43,566 nucleotides of DNA. Source: Akkermansia sp. GTDB taxonomy: Bacteria > Verrucomicrobiota > Verrucomicrobiia > Verrucomicrobiales > Akkermansiaceae. Location of the stretch: contig JAUNQN010000023.1 of the NCBI GenBank assembly GCA_030536145.1, positions 1-43,566 of the forward strand, in the 5' to 3' direction. A program made the translations under genes and the position numbers. A model generated the notes under the pieces. That model was not told where the DNA came from and searched no databases. It was given only the letters and a program-made list of their open reading frames with translations. This document shows positions 34,864-43,249 of the stretch, piece by piece (the first letter of the stretch is position 1; the number at the start of each line of letters is the position of its first letter).

Positions 34864-36687
34864 ATGATTAAAGTATCAGATTTTATCTTCAAGCACCTGG
34901 TAGAAGCTCATAGTATCAAGCACTGCTTCCTCGTAACCGGGGGAGGAGCCATGCATCTTAACGATTCTATCGGCCATACAGCCGGGCTCACGTACATTTG
35001 CAACCACCATGAACAGGCTTCTGCAATAGCTGCCGAGGGTTACTATCGCACCTGCGGGCAACTGTGCGTTACCAATGTCACAACGGGGCCCGGCGGCACG
35101 AACGCTATCACTGGTGTCCTGGGGCAATATCTGGACTCTATCCCGGCATTGTATATCTCCGGCCAAATCAAAACAGCCACTTACAAACATACGTATCCTC
35201 ACCTCAACCTCCGCCAATTGGGTGACCAGGAGGCTGACATCGTCAGCATTGTCACTCCTATCACCAAATATGCCAAAACCATCCTCTCTGCGGAAGATAT
35301 AAAATACGAGCTGGACAAGGCAATCGACATCGCCCTGCAAGGTCGTCCCGGACCGGTATGGCTGGATATCCCGCTGGATATTCAAGGTGCAATGGTTGAT
35401 GAAACAAGGCTGAGAGAATATTCCCGGGAAGGAGGTTCATCCGACTTCCGCCGCAGCATATGTCAGGAGCAAATCCCTGAACTCATAGAGCGAATCAAAA
35501 CTGCAAATTCACCCGTCATATATGCAGGGAACGGAATTCGCCTGGCGGGCATGGAACGGGATTTCCTGCAACTCGCAGGCAAGCTCCAGATACCAGTTGT
35601 GACAGCTATCAGCGGGTCTGATTTGCTTTGGGAAGAACACCCGCTATACTATGGCCGCCCGGGAATATGCGGAAACAGGTTGGGCAATATCATGGTTCAA
35701 AATGCAGACCTCCTGATTATCCTTGGTACCAGGATGTCCATTCGCCAAACCGGGTATGCTTATGAACAGCTTGCTCCCCACGCATTCAAGGTAATGGTGG
35801 ATATTGATCCGGCTGAAATGGCAAAGCCTACGCTCAGTATCAATATGGCAATTGATGCTGATTTGGCTGACTTTATCCCCCTGCTGAGGGAGCACGTAGA
35901 AAGAGAGCAAGAAATGCCCCATTTCGACGAATGGAGAAGCTGGGGCAGACGTACGCAGGAAATATTGCCAACACTCCTCGAAGACAATCCGGATTACCCA
36001 GGCTACACGAACTCATACAAGTTTGTAGAAGAGTTGTTCAATCATCTGTACAAAGGCGATGTAGTGGTAACCGGCAATGGAACAGCCTATACGTGTACAT
36101 ATCAGGCCATGCGCCTCAGGGAGGGAGTCCGGGTATTTGCAAACCAAGGCTGCGCCTCCATGGGATATGACCTTCCGGCAGCTATTGGGGCTATTACTGC
36201 GAACAAGACGGGTAGAACAATTCTTGTTACCGGAGATGGTTCCCTGCAAATGAATTTGCAAGAGTTGCAGACCCTTGTCACGTATAATATGCCTTTGAAG
36301 ATATTCGTACTGGAAAACGAGGGTTACCTGGCCATCAAGACCACACAGAAGAGCTTCTTCAATGGTGAATATACCGGATCAAACCCCAGTTCGGGTGTAA
36401 TATGCCCACAGCTGTCCAAACTGGCTGAAGCATACGGAATCCCGTATTTTTCCTGCAGTGAGAATGGAAGCAGCTTGCGCGAAACCATAGAATCTGCTCT
36501 CTGCACGCCAGGAGCGGCTATCTGTGAGATTCACATGCACCCGGAACAGACACTTTTCCCAAAAAGCGCCAGTTACATGGATAAAGCCACAGGAAAAATG
36601 ACATCCGCGCCGCTCGACAAGATGGCCCCGTTTATGGATGTCCCATTGCAGGAGCAGTGCGTTTATCTCCCGTCTGCCCGAAACTAA
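34864..36687 (+). CDS. Thiamine-diphosphate enzyme, acetolactate synthase-like (YerE-type candidate)
   Basis: 607 residues with the three-domain order of ThDP decarboxylase/synthase enzymes: PYR domain with the activating glutamate (CNHHEQASAIAAEGYYR, Glu50), a central domain (about 195-345), and a PP domain with the ThDP-Mg motif GDGS (457-460) followed after about 25 residues by NEGY. In glycan clusters, YerE of Yersinia uses this fold to add a two-carbon unit from pyruvate to CDP-4-keto-3,6-dideoxyglucose, making the branched sugar yersiniose. Together with rfbFGH this is a strong contextual match. It is not the biosynthetic ilvB: no small regulatory subunit is adjacent. Donor and acceptor remain inference. 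Confidence 0.85.
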   Translation: MIKVSDFIFKHLVEAHSIKHCFLVTGGGAMHLNDSIGHTAGLTYICNHHEQASAIAAEGYYRTCGQLCVTNVTTGPGGTNAITGVLGQYLDSIPALYISGQIKTATYKHTYPHLNLRQLGDQEADIVSIVTPITKYAKTILSAEDIKYELDKAIDIALQGRPGPVWLDIPLDIQGAMVDETRLREYSREGGSSDFRRSICQEQIPELIERIKTANSPVIYAGNGIRLAGMERDFLQLAGKLQIPVVTAISGSDLLWEEHPLYYGRPGICGNRLGNIMVQNADLLIILGTRMSIRQTGYAYEQLAPHAFKVMVDIDPAEMAKPTLSINMAIDADLADFIPLLREHVEREQEMPHFDEWRSWGRRTQEILPTLLEDNPDYPGYTNSYKFVEELFNHLYKGDVVVTGNGTAYTCTYQAMRLREGVRVFANQGCASMGYDLPAAIGAITANKTGRTILVTGDGSLQMNLQELQTLVTYNMPLKIFVLENEGYLAIKTTQKSFFNGEYTGSNPSSGVICPQLSKLAEAYGIPYFSCSENGSSLRETIESALCTPGAAICEIHMHPEQTLFPKSASYMDKATGKMTSAPLDKMAPFMDVPLQEQCVYLPSARN

Positions 36688-36712
36688 TCGCCTCCTCATT
36701 CTGTCACGATAT

Positions 36713-37132
36713 ATGCAGGCATCAGATAAAAGGAAGCAGAGCCTCGTCCAATTTATTAAATTCGGTATCGTCGGCATATCCAATACGCTTCTCGGCTATT
36801 TGATTTTCTGCATATGCGTGTACCTTGGCTTGCACCACCAGTTGTCCAATTTCATCGGCTTCACCATATCAGTACTAAACTCGTTCTACTGGAACAACCG
36901 CTACGTTTTCACCCTCAACACAGGAGAACGGAGAAGCAAACTCCATTCCCTGCTGAAGACATATGCGGCTTACAGCGTAACCGGCATTTTCCTGAACGGC
37001 GTACTCTTATGGCTCCTAGTCGACGAATGGGCATGCAATAGCTACCTCGCCATGTTTGCATGTCTCGTTATCACAGTCCCCATCAATTTCATCCTAAACA
37101 AGTTCTGGGCCTTCAAACCCCATAAGCCATGA
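36713..37132 (+). CDS. GtrA-family membrane protein (putative lipid-linked sugar flippase)
   Basis: 139 residues with four transmembrane helices, the standard GtrA layout: VQFIKFGIVGISNTLLGYLI, the NFIGFTISVLNSFYWNNRYVF block with the conserved aromatic/Asn motif, and the C-terminal NFILNKFWAF. Family members are thought to flip bactoprenol-linked sugars across the inner membrane. The start MQASDKRKQ at 36713 lies just after the upstream stop; a longer frame beginning at 36638 would overlap the ThDP gene. It overlaps the next gene by four bases. Confidence 0.88.
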   Translation: MQASDKRKQSLVQFIKFGIVGISNTLLGYLIFCICVYLGLHHQLSNFIGFTISVLNSFYWNNRYVFTLNTGERRSKLHSLLKTYAAYSVTGIFLNGVLLWLLVDEWACNSYLAMFACLVITVPINFILNKFWAFKPHKP

Positions 37133-38061
37133 AAAAAATCAGCATTCTCATTCCCTGCTACAACGAGGAAGAAAACGTTGTTCCCATCAGCAAGGCCGTC
37201 ACTGCGGAAATGGCAGCCAGCTTGCCGGACTACGATTTTGAAATCATCTTCATTGACAATGATTCCAAGGATAGCACAAGGCCGCTGTTACGGGAGATAT
37301 GCAAGACCAATCCCAAGGTAAAAGCCATCTTCAACGCTAAGAATTTCGGACAATTCAACAGTCCGTACTACGGGATGCTCCAAACGACGGGGGATTGCAC
37401 CATCCTGCTGTGCTGTGATTTCCAAGACCCTATAGAAATGATACCCAAAATGGTGGAGGAGTGGGAAAAGGGCGCCAAGATTGTTTCCTGCATCAAGACC
37501 GCCAGCAAGGAAAACCCGCTTATCCGCCTTCTGCGCACAGTATATTACAAGCTCATCCAGAAAATGTCCGCCGTGGACCAGATAGAGCACTTCACGGGAT
37601 TCGGCCTGTATGACAGCAGTTTTATCCAGGTACTGCGCGGGCTGCAAGACCCCACGCCTTTCCTGCGCGGTATAGTGGCAGAACTGGGATACAAGCGCGT
37701 GGCCCTGCCCTACACGCAAGCCAAGCGGCAGGCCGGATACACCCATAACAACTTTTTCACCCTGTTCGATGCAGCCATGCTGAGCTTCACCTCCTATACA
37801 AAAGTCGGCCTGCATCTGGTAACGCTCTCCGGCATCTTCCTGGCATGCGGAGCTATCATGGTAGGATTGGTGTACTTGTGCCTGAAATTGTGCTTCTGGA
37901 ACGAATTCTCGGCAGGCCAGGCCCCCATGGTGGTGGGCTTGTTCTTCCTGCATGCCGTGGAGCTTTTCTTTATCGGCTTTGTCGGAGAATACGTTATGAG
38001 CATCAACACACGTGCGATGAACAGGCCTTTGGTCATAGAAGAAGAACGCATCAATTTCTAA
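37129..38061 (+). CDS. GtrB-type polyprenyl-phosphate glycosyltransferase (GT2)
   Basis: 310 residues. The GT2 domain starts KKISILIPCYNEEENV, with acidic residues in FIDNDSKD and CCDFQDP (Asp97, Asp100) that bind metal and nucleotide. Two transmembrane helices lie at the C-terminus (about 230-255 and 265-290, ending FIGFVGEYVMSINTR), the tetramer-forming arrangement of GtrB/DPM1-like enzymes. It should transfer a sugar from an NDP-sugar to undecaprenyl phosphate on the cytoplasmic side. In this operon the natural donor candidate is the CDP-sugar made upstream, though GtrB enzymes usually take UDP-glucose. Confidence 0.9.
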   Translation: MKKISILIPCYNEEENVVPISKAVTAEMAASLPDYDFEIIFIDNDSKDSTRPLLREICKTNPKVKAIFNAKNFGQFNSPYYGMLQTTGDCTILLCCDFQDPIEMIPKMVEEWEKGAKIVSCIKTASKENPLIRLLRTVYYKLIQKMSAVDQIEHFTGFGLYDSSFIQVLRGLQDPTPFLRGIVAELGYKRVALPYTQAKRQAGYTHNNFFTLFDAAMLSFTSYTKVGLHLVTLSGIFLACGAIMVGLVYLCLKLCFWNEFSAGQAPMVVGLFFLHAVELFFIGFVGEYVMSINTRAMNRPLVIEEERINF

Positions 38062-38067
38062 TGCACC

Positions 38068-39708
38068 ATGTTCAAGGAACTCCTAGAATTTCACAACGAG
38101 GTCGGTAAAAAAACTTCCTTTTGGCTTCCCAGCCTACTCTTTGCCATAGGGGCATACAGCTTTTCCATACTGAATCCCACAATCAGCATAGATGACCTTA
38201 CCAGAGACCTATATGTCGGCGAAGGGAACCTGATGCTGGCCGGGCGATGGGGCATGGTACTGTGGGTAAAGCTTTTCGGTATAACAGAATACTCTCCATT
38301 CATCGACAGGTACCTGGCCCTGATATTCTTGTTATTGGCAGCGTATCTCGCCTGCGTGGTGTTCTATACCATCAAACCGGCAGGCAAGCTCCTGCCCTAC
38401 ACCATACTGGCCTCCCTCATCGTCACCTATCCCCTTATCAACGAGATATGGGAATACACCGGAGCGAATTTCGTATCAACGGGCAACATGGCTTTGGGGG
38501 CACTGGCAATCATAACCCTTTTGCATGGCGCAAAGCTCCCGAAACCGCATAAAAGGAAGGAACAAGCGAAGTACATGCTTGCGGCGGCTCTCCTTCTTCT
38601 GTTGCCCTGCTCCAGCTATGAATCCGGTATATTCTACTACATCTCATTCGTGGCTTTTGTCATTTTTCACGAGTTGATAACCGGCAGGCACCCATACAGC
38701 ATACGGGATTTTTCAGGAAAGATAGCCCGGTATGTTATCCCCCTGGCCACGGCGCTTGTCTTACGGGTCATCATCACCGTAGTCATCCTAAAAATATACC
38801 ATCTCGACTTTCGCGCGGAGGGCGATGTTGGAAGCGATTGGTTAACGGGCAAACCCCTTGTAGATTCCCTTCTATCCTTCAAGGCAGAGATGGTTCTCTT
38901 TGGACTGAGCGGTCTCATATACTTCCCGGTAACGGTGATGCTGGCGGCGGCGGCAATTATCATGCTCATTGGCACATATGCCGCATGGAAAGCCAGGACA
39001 TGGCAGTCATTTGCATTGGCCGCAGCCGCAGTTGTATCAACCTTTCTCCTTCCCTTCATCATGTGCAAGAGCGTAATGCCCCGCACAGCGCTGCCTTTCC
39101 ATATACTAACGGCATACAGCGGCTACCTGGTATGCTGCTGCCTACTTGGGAGAAAAAAAATATATTTCACTGCAGCAGCCGGTCTGTTGATACTTTGTGT
39201 CCACCAGAGCACATACCTGAATTCCCTCTTGTCACTCAATCACATACGTTCTGAGAACGAGTTGAGTGCATTACGCCAGATGGGCCTCAAGCTCGCATCT
39301 ACCCACCCTGGCAAAGCTGTGATATTCGTATCGTCCTACGACACCCGCAACATATTGACAGAACGCTTTTACTTGAACAGGACCTCTTGGAACCACCGGC
39401 TATACTCCTACATCAAGACACATCATACATCACGCAAGGGGAACCAGACATTCAAGTTCGTATCCACAAATCTGAATCCGTTTAGTGGCATCAATGGGAG
39501 GATTGGGGCATACAGGTTTCTTTTTTCCTACCTGGGATATGGTGATATCAATATCATCTATCCAGGCACACAAGAGGAAAAGCAACTCATCGCTGAAGCC
39601 GTCAAAATAGCTAAGGAGCAAGATTTCCCTCCCTACTCTATCCATGATATGGGCAACTATGTCATTGTCGTGCTTTCCACACCCATCCGGGAACATCCCG
39701 TATTGTAA
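38068..39708 (+). CDS. GtrII/GtrC-type membrane glycosyltransferase (GT-C fold)
   Basis: 546 residues with about nine to eleven transmembrane helices and a soluble C-terminal periplasmic domain of roughly 150 residues. The first outer loop carries ISIDDLTRD (Asp42/Asp43), the likely catalytic acidic pair of GT-C enzymes. Pattern and length fit the glucosyltransferase GtrII family, which takes a sugar from bactoprenol phosphate and attaches it to O-antigen or another surface glycan outside the membrane. It completes a gtrA-gtrB-gtrC order found in serotype-converting phages, here in a chromosomal operon with no phage genes next to it. It is the last gene and faces a convergent terminator. Confidence 0.82.
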   Translation: MFKELLEFHNEVGKKTSFWLPSLLFAIGAYSFSILNPTISIDDLTRDLYVGEGNLMLAGRWGMVLWVKLFGITEYSPFIDRYLALIFLLLAAYLACVVFYTIKPAGKLLPYTILASLIVTYPLINEIWEYTGANFVSTGNMALGALAIITLLHGAKLPKPHKRKEQAKYMLAAALLLLLPCSSYESGIFYYISFVAFVIFHELITGRHPYSIRDFSGKIARYVIPLATALVLRVIITVVILKIYHLDFRAEGDVGSDWLTGKPLVDSLLSFKAEMVLFGLSGLIYFPVTVMLAAAAIIMLIGTYAAWKARTWQSFALAAAAVVSTFLLPFIMCKSVMPRTALPFHILTAYSGYLVCCCLLGRKKIYFTAAAGLLILCVHQSTYLNSLLSLNHIRSENELSALRQMGLKLASTHPGKAVIFVSSYDTRNILTERFYLNRTSWNHRLYSYIKTHHTSRKGNQTFKFVSTNLNPFSGINGRIGAYRFLFSYLGYGDINIIYPGTQEEKQLIAEAVKIAKEQDFPPYSIHDMGNYVIVVLSTPIREHPVL

Positions 39709-39761
39709 ACATAAGATATACGCACCCTCCCGCCGCCGCCCACAGGTGCCACAGCCAGGCA

Positions 39762-39789
39762 GCGGCGTGTGACTCAGGTCACACGCCGC
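39762..39789. terminator. 12-bp perfect hairpin between the glycan operon and the M16 gene
   Basis: GCGGCGTGTGAC (39762-39773) pairs with GTCACACGCCGC (39778-39789) around TCAG. It sits between convergent units and contains the M16 stop codon. No T run on either side. Confidence 0.65.
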
Positions 39790-42280
39790 CCACCTGCATC
39801 CAGGTCCTGGTGGCGGCGGGGGAGAGGATTCGGCGGATGTAGGCGTGCATGGATTCCGGGGTGACGGCGCGGAGGAGGGCGGGCACCTGGTCGTCATAGG
39901 CGGCGCCCAGGCCCAGCAGCTCGTTCACGGCCATGCCGCTTGCCAGTTTCTTGCCGGATTGCATGGCGAAGGTGCGGGCGGCCAGCAGGGTGGCGCGGGA
40001 GCGCTCCAGGGCATCTGCGGGCATGCCTTCCTGCGCTATGCGGGACAGGGTGGACTCCAGCGCGGCGCGGGCCTCTGCACACTGCTCCGGGGCGGTGCCC
40101 AGGTAGAAGAGCATGCAGCCGGCATCCACACCCAGCAGGCCGGTGGCGGCGGCGTAGTAGGCCAGGCCGCGCTTCTCCCGTATCTCTGCAAAGAGCGGGC
40201 CGGCCATGTCCCGGCACCATTCGGAGAAGATGAGCTGCTCCGCGCCGTCTGCCGCGGTGGCGGTGCAGCCGGGCACGGCCAGCACCAGCACGGCCTGCTC
40301 CTTGTCGCTGGGCTCCTGCACATCCGCCGCAGCCTGGGCGGGGGTGGGGGTGCCGGCGGCGGGCATGCCGGGCGGCATGGTGCAGAACAGGCGCTCCGCG
40401 GCGGCGCGGATGGCAGCGGGGTCTATATCCCCCACCACGGAGAGCACGGCATTCCGCGCGCAGAGGATACGGGCGGCGTGGGCCACCAGGTCCTGCCGCT
40501 GCAGGGATTCCACGCTCTCCACCGTGCCGTCGCGGTGGTTGCCGTAGGACACATTGCCGAAACAGAGGGCGCGCACGCGGCGGAACGCCAGCGCGGCGGG
40601 GTCCTCCAGGGAATCCAGGATATCCGCCACCATGGCCTGCTTCTCCGTCTCCACGGCGGCGGCGGGGAACGCGGGGTGCAGCGCGGCATCCGCCAGCAGC
40701 TCCAGCAGCGCCTCCATATCCTGCGCCAGGCCGCTCACGGAAAGGGTGAGCGTGTTGTTCCCGGCGGAGCCCTGAATGGAGCCGCCCAGGTTCTCCACGG
40801 CATCCGCCAGCTCTGCGGCGCTGCGGGTGGCGGTACCCTTCAGCAGGCATTCCGCCATCAGGGTGTTGATACCGGCGGTCTGCTCCGTCTCCACCGGGGA
40901 TCCGGCGGCAAAGGCCAGCGTGGCGTATGCCAGCGGCACGCTGCGGTCCACGCGGGTGGCCAGGCGCAGGCCGTTCGGCAGGGTGTGCAGCTCCACCGCC
41001 CCCAAGCCGGCGGCGGCGGTGTCCGCCCCCTCTGCGGCATTGCTGCCGCGGGGGTCCACACTCACCTCGCACACGCGGTCCGGCACCAGGTACTCCCGCG
41101 CCACGCGGGCCAGGTCGGCATCCGTCACGCGGGCCAGGGCAGCCTCCCACTCCTCCATGCAGCGGGGATTGCGGGTCAGGTGCCAGGCCATGCCCAGGGT
41201 ATCCGCCACGCCCTGCACCTTGGAGAGCACGCGCAGGCGCGCCACCTTCATCTGGTTGCGGGTGCGCACGCGCGCTGCGGCAAAATCCTGCTCCGGCAGG
41301 CGGCGCACATACTCCAGCAGCGCATCACGCAGGGCATCACGGTTCCCGCGGTCCACATCCGCCTCTATCACAAAGGCGCCCTCCCCCGTGCGGTCCGGCA
41401 GTGCCACCACGGATACATCATGCGCCAGCCCCAGCTTGTCATGGAAATGCTTGTAGAGCCACGCGGCGCGGCCATCCCCCAGGATAGCGGCCAGCATGGA
41501 GAACGCCGCGGCATCCCGGTGGTTGGAATCCGGCGTGCGCCAGGCCAGCATAAGCGTGCTGGTGGGCTGGGCAAACTCCCGGCGGAACGTGCGGGGGCCC
41601 CACTGGCGGGGCTCCTGCGGCAGCTGCACCTGCGGCAGCGGCGCGGCGGGCACATCCGCCGTCTCCGCCTCCGCCGCGCGGAAAAGCTCTGCGGGGTCCA
41701 CATCCCCGCCCACGCAAATGAACACATTGCCCGGCACATAGCGCTCCCGGTGGTAGGCCACCATATCCCCGTACCGCAGCGCATCGAACTGCGCGCGGCG
41801 GCCGATGACGGGCAGCCGCTTGGGGTTCACCTTGTACAGGGTCTGCACCAGGCTGTGGTAGGAGGCATCCTGCGGGTCGTCCGCATACATGTCCATCTCC
41901 CGGCGGATCACGTCGCGCTCCCTCTCAAACTCCCCCTCCGGAAAAGCCGGGTGGAACACCAGCTGCACCAGCAGGTGCAGGAACTCCCGCCAGTGCTCTG
42001 CAGGGCCGTTGATGTGGTACACCGTGCGGTCTGAACTGGTGTAGGCATTCCAAGACCCGCCCAGCTCCGGCACGCGGCGGTTGAGCGTCTCGCCGTCCAG
42101 CTCCGCCGTACCCTTGAACACCTGGTGCTCCAGCAGGTGGGAAATCCCGGAGCCCAGCAGGCTCCCCTCCAGCGTGGATCCGGTACCCACCCACACCTGC
42201 ACGGAAACAAGCGGGAACACGCGGCGCGGCGCCGCTACCACGGTAAGGCCGTTGGGGCATACATGCACTTGGTGATTCAT
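39779..42280 (-). CDS. Fused two-module M16 metallopeptidase
   Basis: 833 residues made of two M16 modules. The first has the inverted zinc motif HxxEH in GISHLLEHQVFKGT (His48, Glu51, His52) and the downstream glutamate region EGEFERERDVIRREMDMY. The second (from about residue 430) keeps the fold but replaces the zinc motif (TAGINTLMAECLLKGT), so it is the non-catalytic half, as in other fused M16 proteins. There is no signal peptide, so a cytoplasmic location is likely, where such enzymes cut short or unfolded peptides. Some M16 proteins mature peptide products, but no precursor gene is seen nearby. The ATG follows the -10 box by six bases. Confidence 0.88.
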   Translation of the reverse strand: MNHQVHVCPNGLTVVAAPRRVFPLVSVQVWVGTGSTLEGSLLGSGISHLLEHQVFKGTAELDGETLNRRVPELGGSWNAYTSSDRTVYHINGPAEHWREFLHLLVQLVFHPAFPEGEFERERDVIRREMDMYADDPQDASYHSLVQTLYKVNPKRLPVIGRRAQFDALRYGDMVAYHRERYVPGNVFICVGGDVDPAELFRAAEAETADVPAAPLPQVQLPQEPRQWGPRTFRREFAQPTSTLMLAWRTPDSNHRDAAAFSMLAAILGDGRAAWLYKHFHDKLGLAHDVSVVALPDRTGEGAFVIEADVDRGNRDALRDALLEYVRRLPEQDFAAARVRTRNQMKVARLRVLSKVQGVADTLGMAWHLTRNPRCMEEWEAALARVTDADLARVAREYLVPDRVCEVSVDPRGSNAAEGADTAAAGLGAVELHTLPNGLRLATRVDRSVPLAYATLAFAAGSPVETEQTAGINTLMAECLLKGTATRSAAELADAVENLGGSIQGSAGNNTLTLSVSGLAQDMEALLELLADAALHPAFPAAAVETEKQAMVADILDSLEDPAALAFRRVRALCFGNVSYGNHRDGTVESVESLQRQDLVAHAARILCARNAVLSVVGDIDPAAIRAAAERLFCTMPPGMPAAGTPTPAQAAADVQEPSDKEQAVLVLAVPGCTATAADGAEQLIFSEWCRDMAGPLFAEIREKRGLAYYAAATGLLGVDAGCMLFYLGTAPEQCAEARAALESTLSRIAQEGMPADALERSRATLLAARTFAMQSGKKLASGMAVNELLGLGAAYDDQVPALLRAVTPESMHAYIRRILSPAATRTWMQVGGV

Positions 42281-42286
42281 GCCCCC

Positions 42287-42315
42287 ACTATGCCACAGCC
42301 GTGAACGCGGGGCAA
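42287..42315 (-). promoter_or_regulatory. Promoter of the M16 gene, predicted leaderless
   Basis: TTGCCC (42315-42310), a 17-base spacer and CATAGT (42292-42287), then six bases to the ATG at 42280. It overlaps the 3' end region of the gene upstream. Confidence 0.5.
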
Positions 42316-42327
42316 GCCCGTATCACG

Positions 42328-42816
42328 TCACTCCCCCTGCCCCCGCAGCACCCCGGCCGTGCCGCCTATCAGGGATCCCGCCGCACCCAGCCCGCTCCCG
42401 ATGCTGCGCAGTCCCGCCTGGCGGGCGCGGTTCCGCGCATCCCAATTGTCCAGCAGCGCCTGGGCGCGCAGCGTGTCCGCCTCCTGCAGGGCCGCATTCG
42501 TGCGGTTGGAAATATCATCCTCCAGCCGCGTGGCCAGGTCCGTCTCCCGCACCAGGGTACTGCCCTCCTGCAGCAGGTTGGAGCGCGCGGCATCCCCCCG
42601 GGCGCGCGCCAGCTCCATCCGGGCATTGCGCTGCGCGCGGCGCTGGTTCTCCAGGGCCGTTTCCGTGGTGGCGGCGGCCTGGCGGTTGGCCAGCTGCAGC
42701 TGCGCATCCGCCGCGCGGCGCGTAGCCTTGGCCTCCTGGTGTTCCGCGGCGGCCTGCACCGCCTTTCCAGCCACCGCCGCAGCAGTGGTGATAATGGCTG
42801 TCGTAGTAAATCCCAT
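42328..42816 (-). CDS. Orphan protein resembling phage internal virion (core) proteins
   Basis: 162 residues, Ala/Arg/Gln-rich and almost entirely helical. A hydrophobic, Ala-rich start (MGFTTTAIITTAAAVAGKA) leads to a long helical stretch (EHQEAKATRRAADAQLQLAN, RRAQRNARMELARARGDAA). A centre with LVRETDLATRLEDDI, then RNRARQAGLRS and a Gly-rich end (GSGLGAAGSLIGGTAG) follow. This layout resembles internal virion or core proteins of tailed phages. No other phage genes are visible. The start MGFTTTA is preferred to an upstream ATG because it follows a good promoter by nine bases. Moderate confidence in the gene, low in the phage relationship. Confidence 0.6.
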   Translation of the reverse strand: MGFTTTAIITTAAAVAGKAVQAAAEHQEAKATRRAADAQLQLANRQAAATTETALENQRRAQRNARMELARARGDAARSNLLQEGSTLVRETDLATRLEDDISNRTNAALQEADTLRAQALLDNWDARNRARQAGLRSIGSGLGAAGSLIGGTAGVLRGQGE

Positions 42817-42825
42817 AGTGCCGCC

Positions 42826-42854
42826 ACCATACCCCGCACCCGCAGGCATGTCCA
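42826..42854 (-). promoter_or_regulatory. Promoter of the virion-like gene
   Basis: TGGACA (42854-42849), a 17-base spacer and TATGGT (42831-42826), then nine bases to the ATG at 42816. The -35 box is the same as that of the Fic promoter. Confidence 0.5.
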
Positions 42855-42919
42855 CCCCCGCACCCTGCCCCGCTGCTCCTGCACGGGGGCGGGAACCTGC
42901 ACCGCCCTTGGCATTTTAC

Positions 42920-42952
42920 CCCCCCGCCGAACGGCGGGGGGACTCAATTGAG
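42920..42952. other. GC hairpin and adjacent palindrome
   Basis: CCCCCGCCG/CGGCGGGGG forms a 10-bp stem with two unpaired A (42920-42941), followed by the palindrome CTCAATTGAG (42943-42952). It resembles the CCGCCG hairpin at 15784, which also lies beside repeat sequence. Confidence 0.45.
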
Positions 42953-42981
42953 CCATGGGGACAGTGAATTATCCGCCCGGG

Positions 42982-43092
42982 GCGGGCTTATGTCCGCCCT
43001 TCTTGCCCTGCGGCCACAGGCCGCACTCTTTATAGTCGCCCCGAAGACCTCGGCGTAGCCTTGGCGGAGACGGGGCGGGGTGGTCCCCTGCA
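42982..43092 (+). repeat. Dispersed intergenic repeat, copy B
   Basis: Second copy of the element at 11521-11619, same orientation, with about 12 extra bases (ACCTCGGCGTAG) in the middle. The 14-bp terminal inverted repeat around copy A is not seen here. No gene is encoded. Confidence 0.75.
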
Positions 43093-43177
43093 AGTCTGCA
43101 CCACCCATGTGGCTGCACGCATTCACCCCCCCCAAATGATATTTCCGGAAAAATTTGCAAAAGATGAAAATGAAGGC

Positions 43178-43206
43178 TTGCAATCTCCGCCAAGAACGTG
43201 TATACT
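43178..43206 (+). promoter_or_regulatory. Promoter of tRNA-Asp copy 2
   Basis: TTGCAA (43178-43183), a 17-base spacer and TATACT (43201-43206). The leader contains a hairpin CCCAGCC/GGCTGGG (43216-43235) that is only partly present in copy 1. Confidence 0.85.
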
Positions 43207-43249
43207 GCCCCCGCACCCAGCCTGAAAGGGCTGGGTTAACCAAGAGAAA

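Noticed and set aside
34864..36687. Assignment as the branched-chain amino acid acetolactate synthase (ilvB)
   Set aside because: There is no ilvN-type subunit or other ilv gene, and the gene lies in a coupled sugar-nucleotide operon, so a YerE-like role is more plausible.
39845..42034. A 729-codon plus-strand reading frame
   Set aside because: It is antisense to the M16 peptidase, which has the HxxEH motif on the minus strand.
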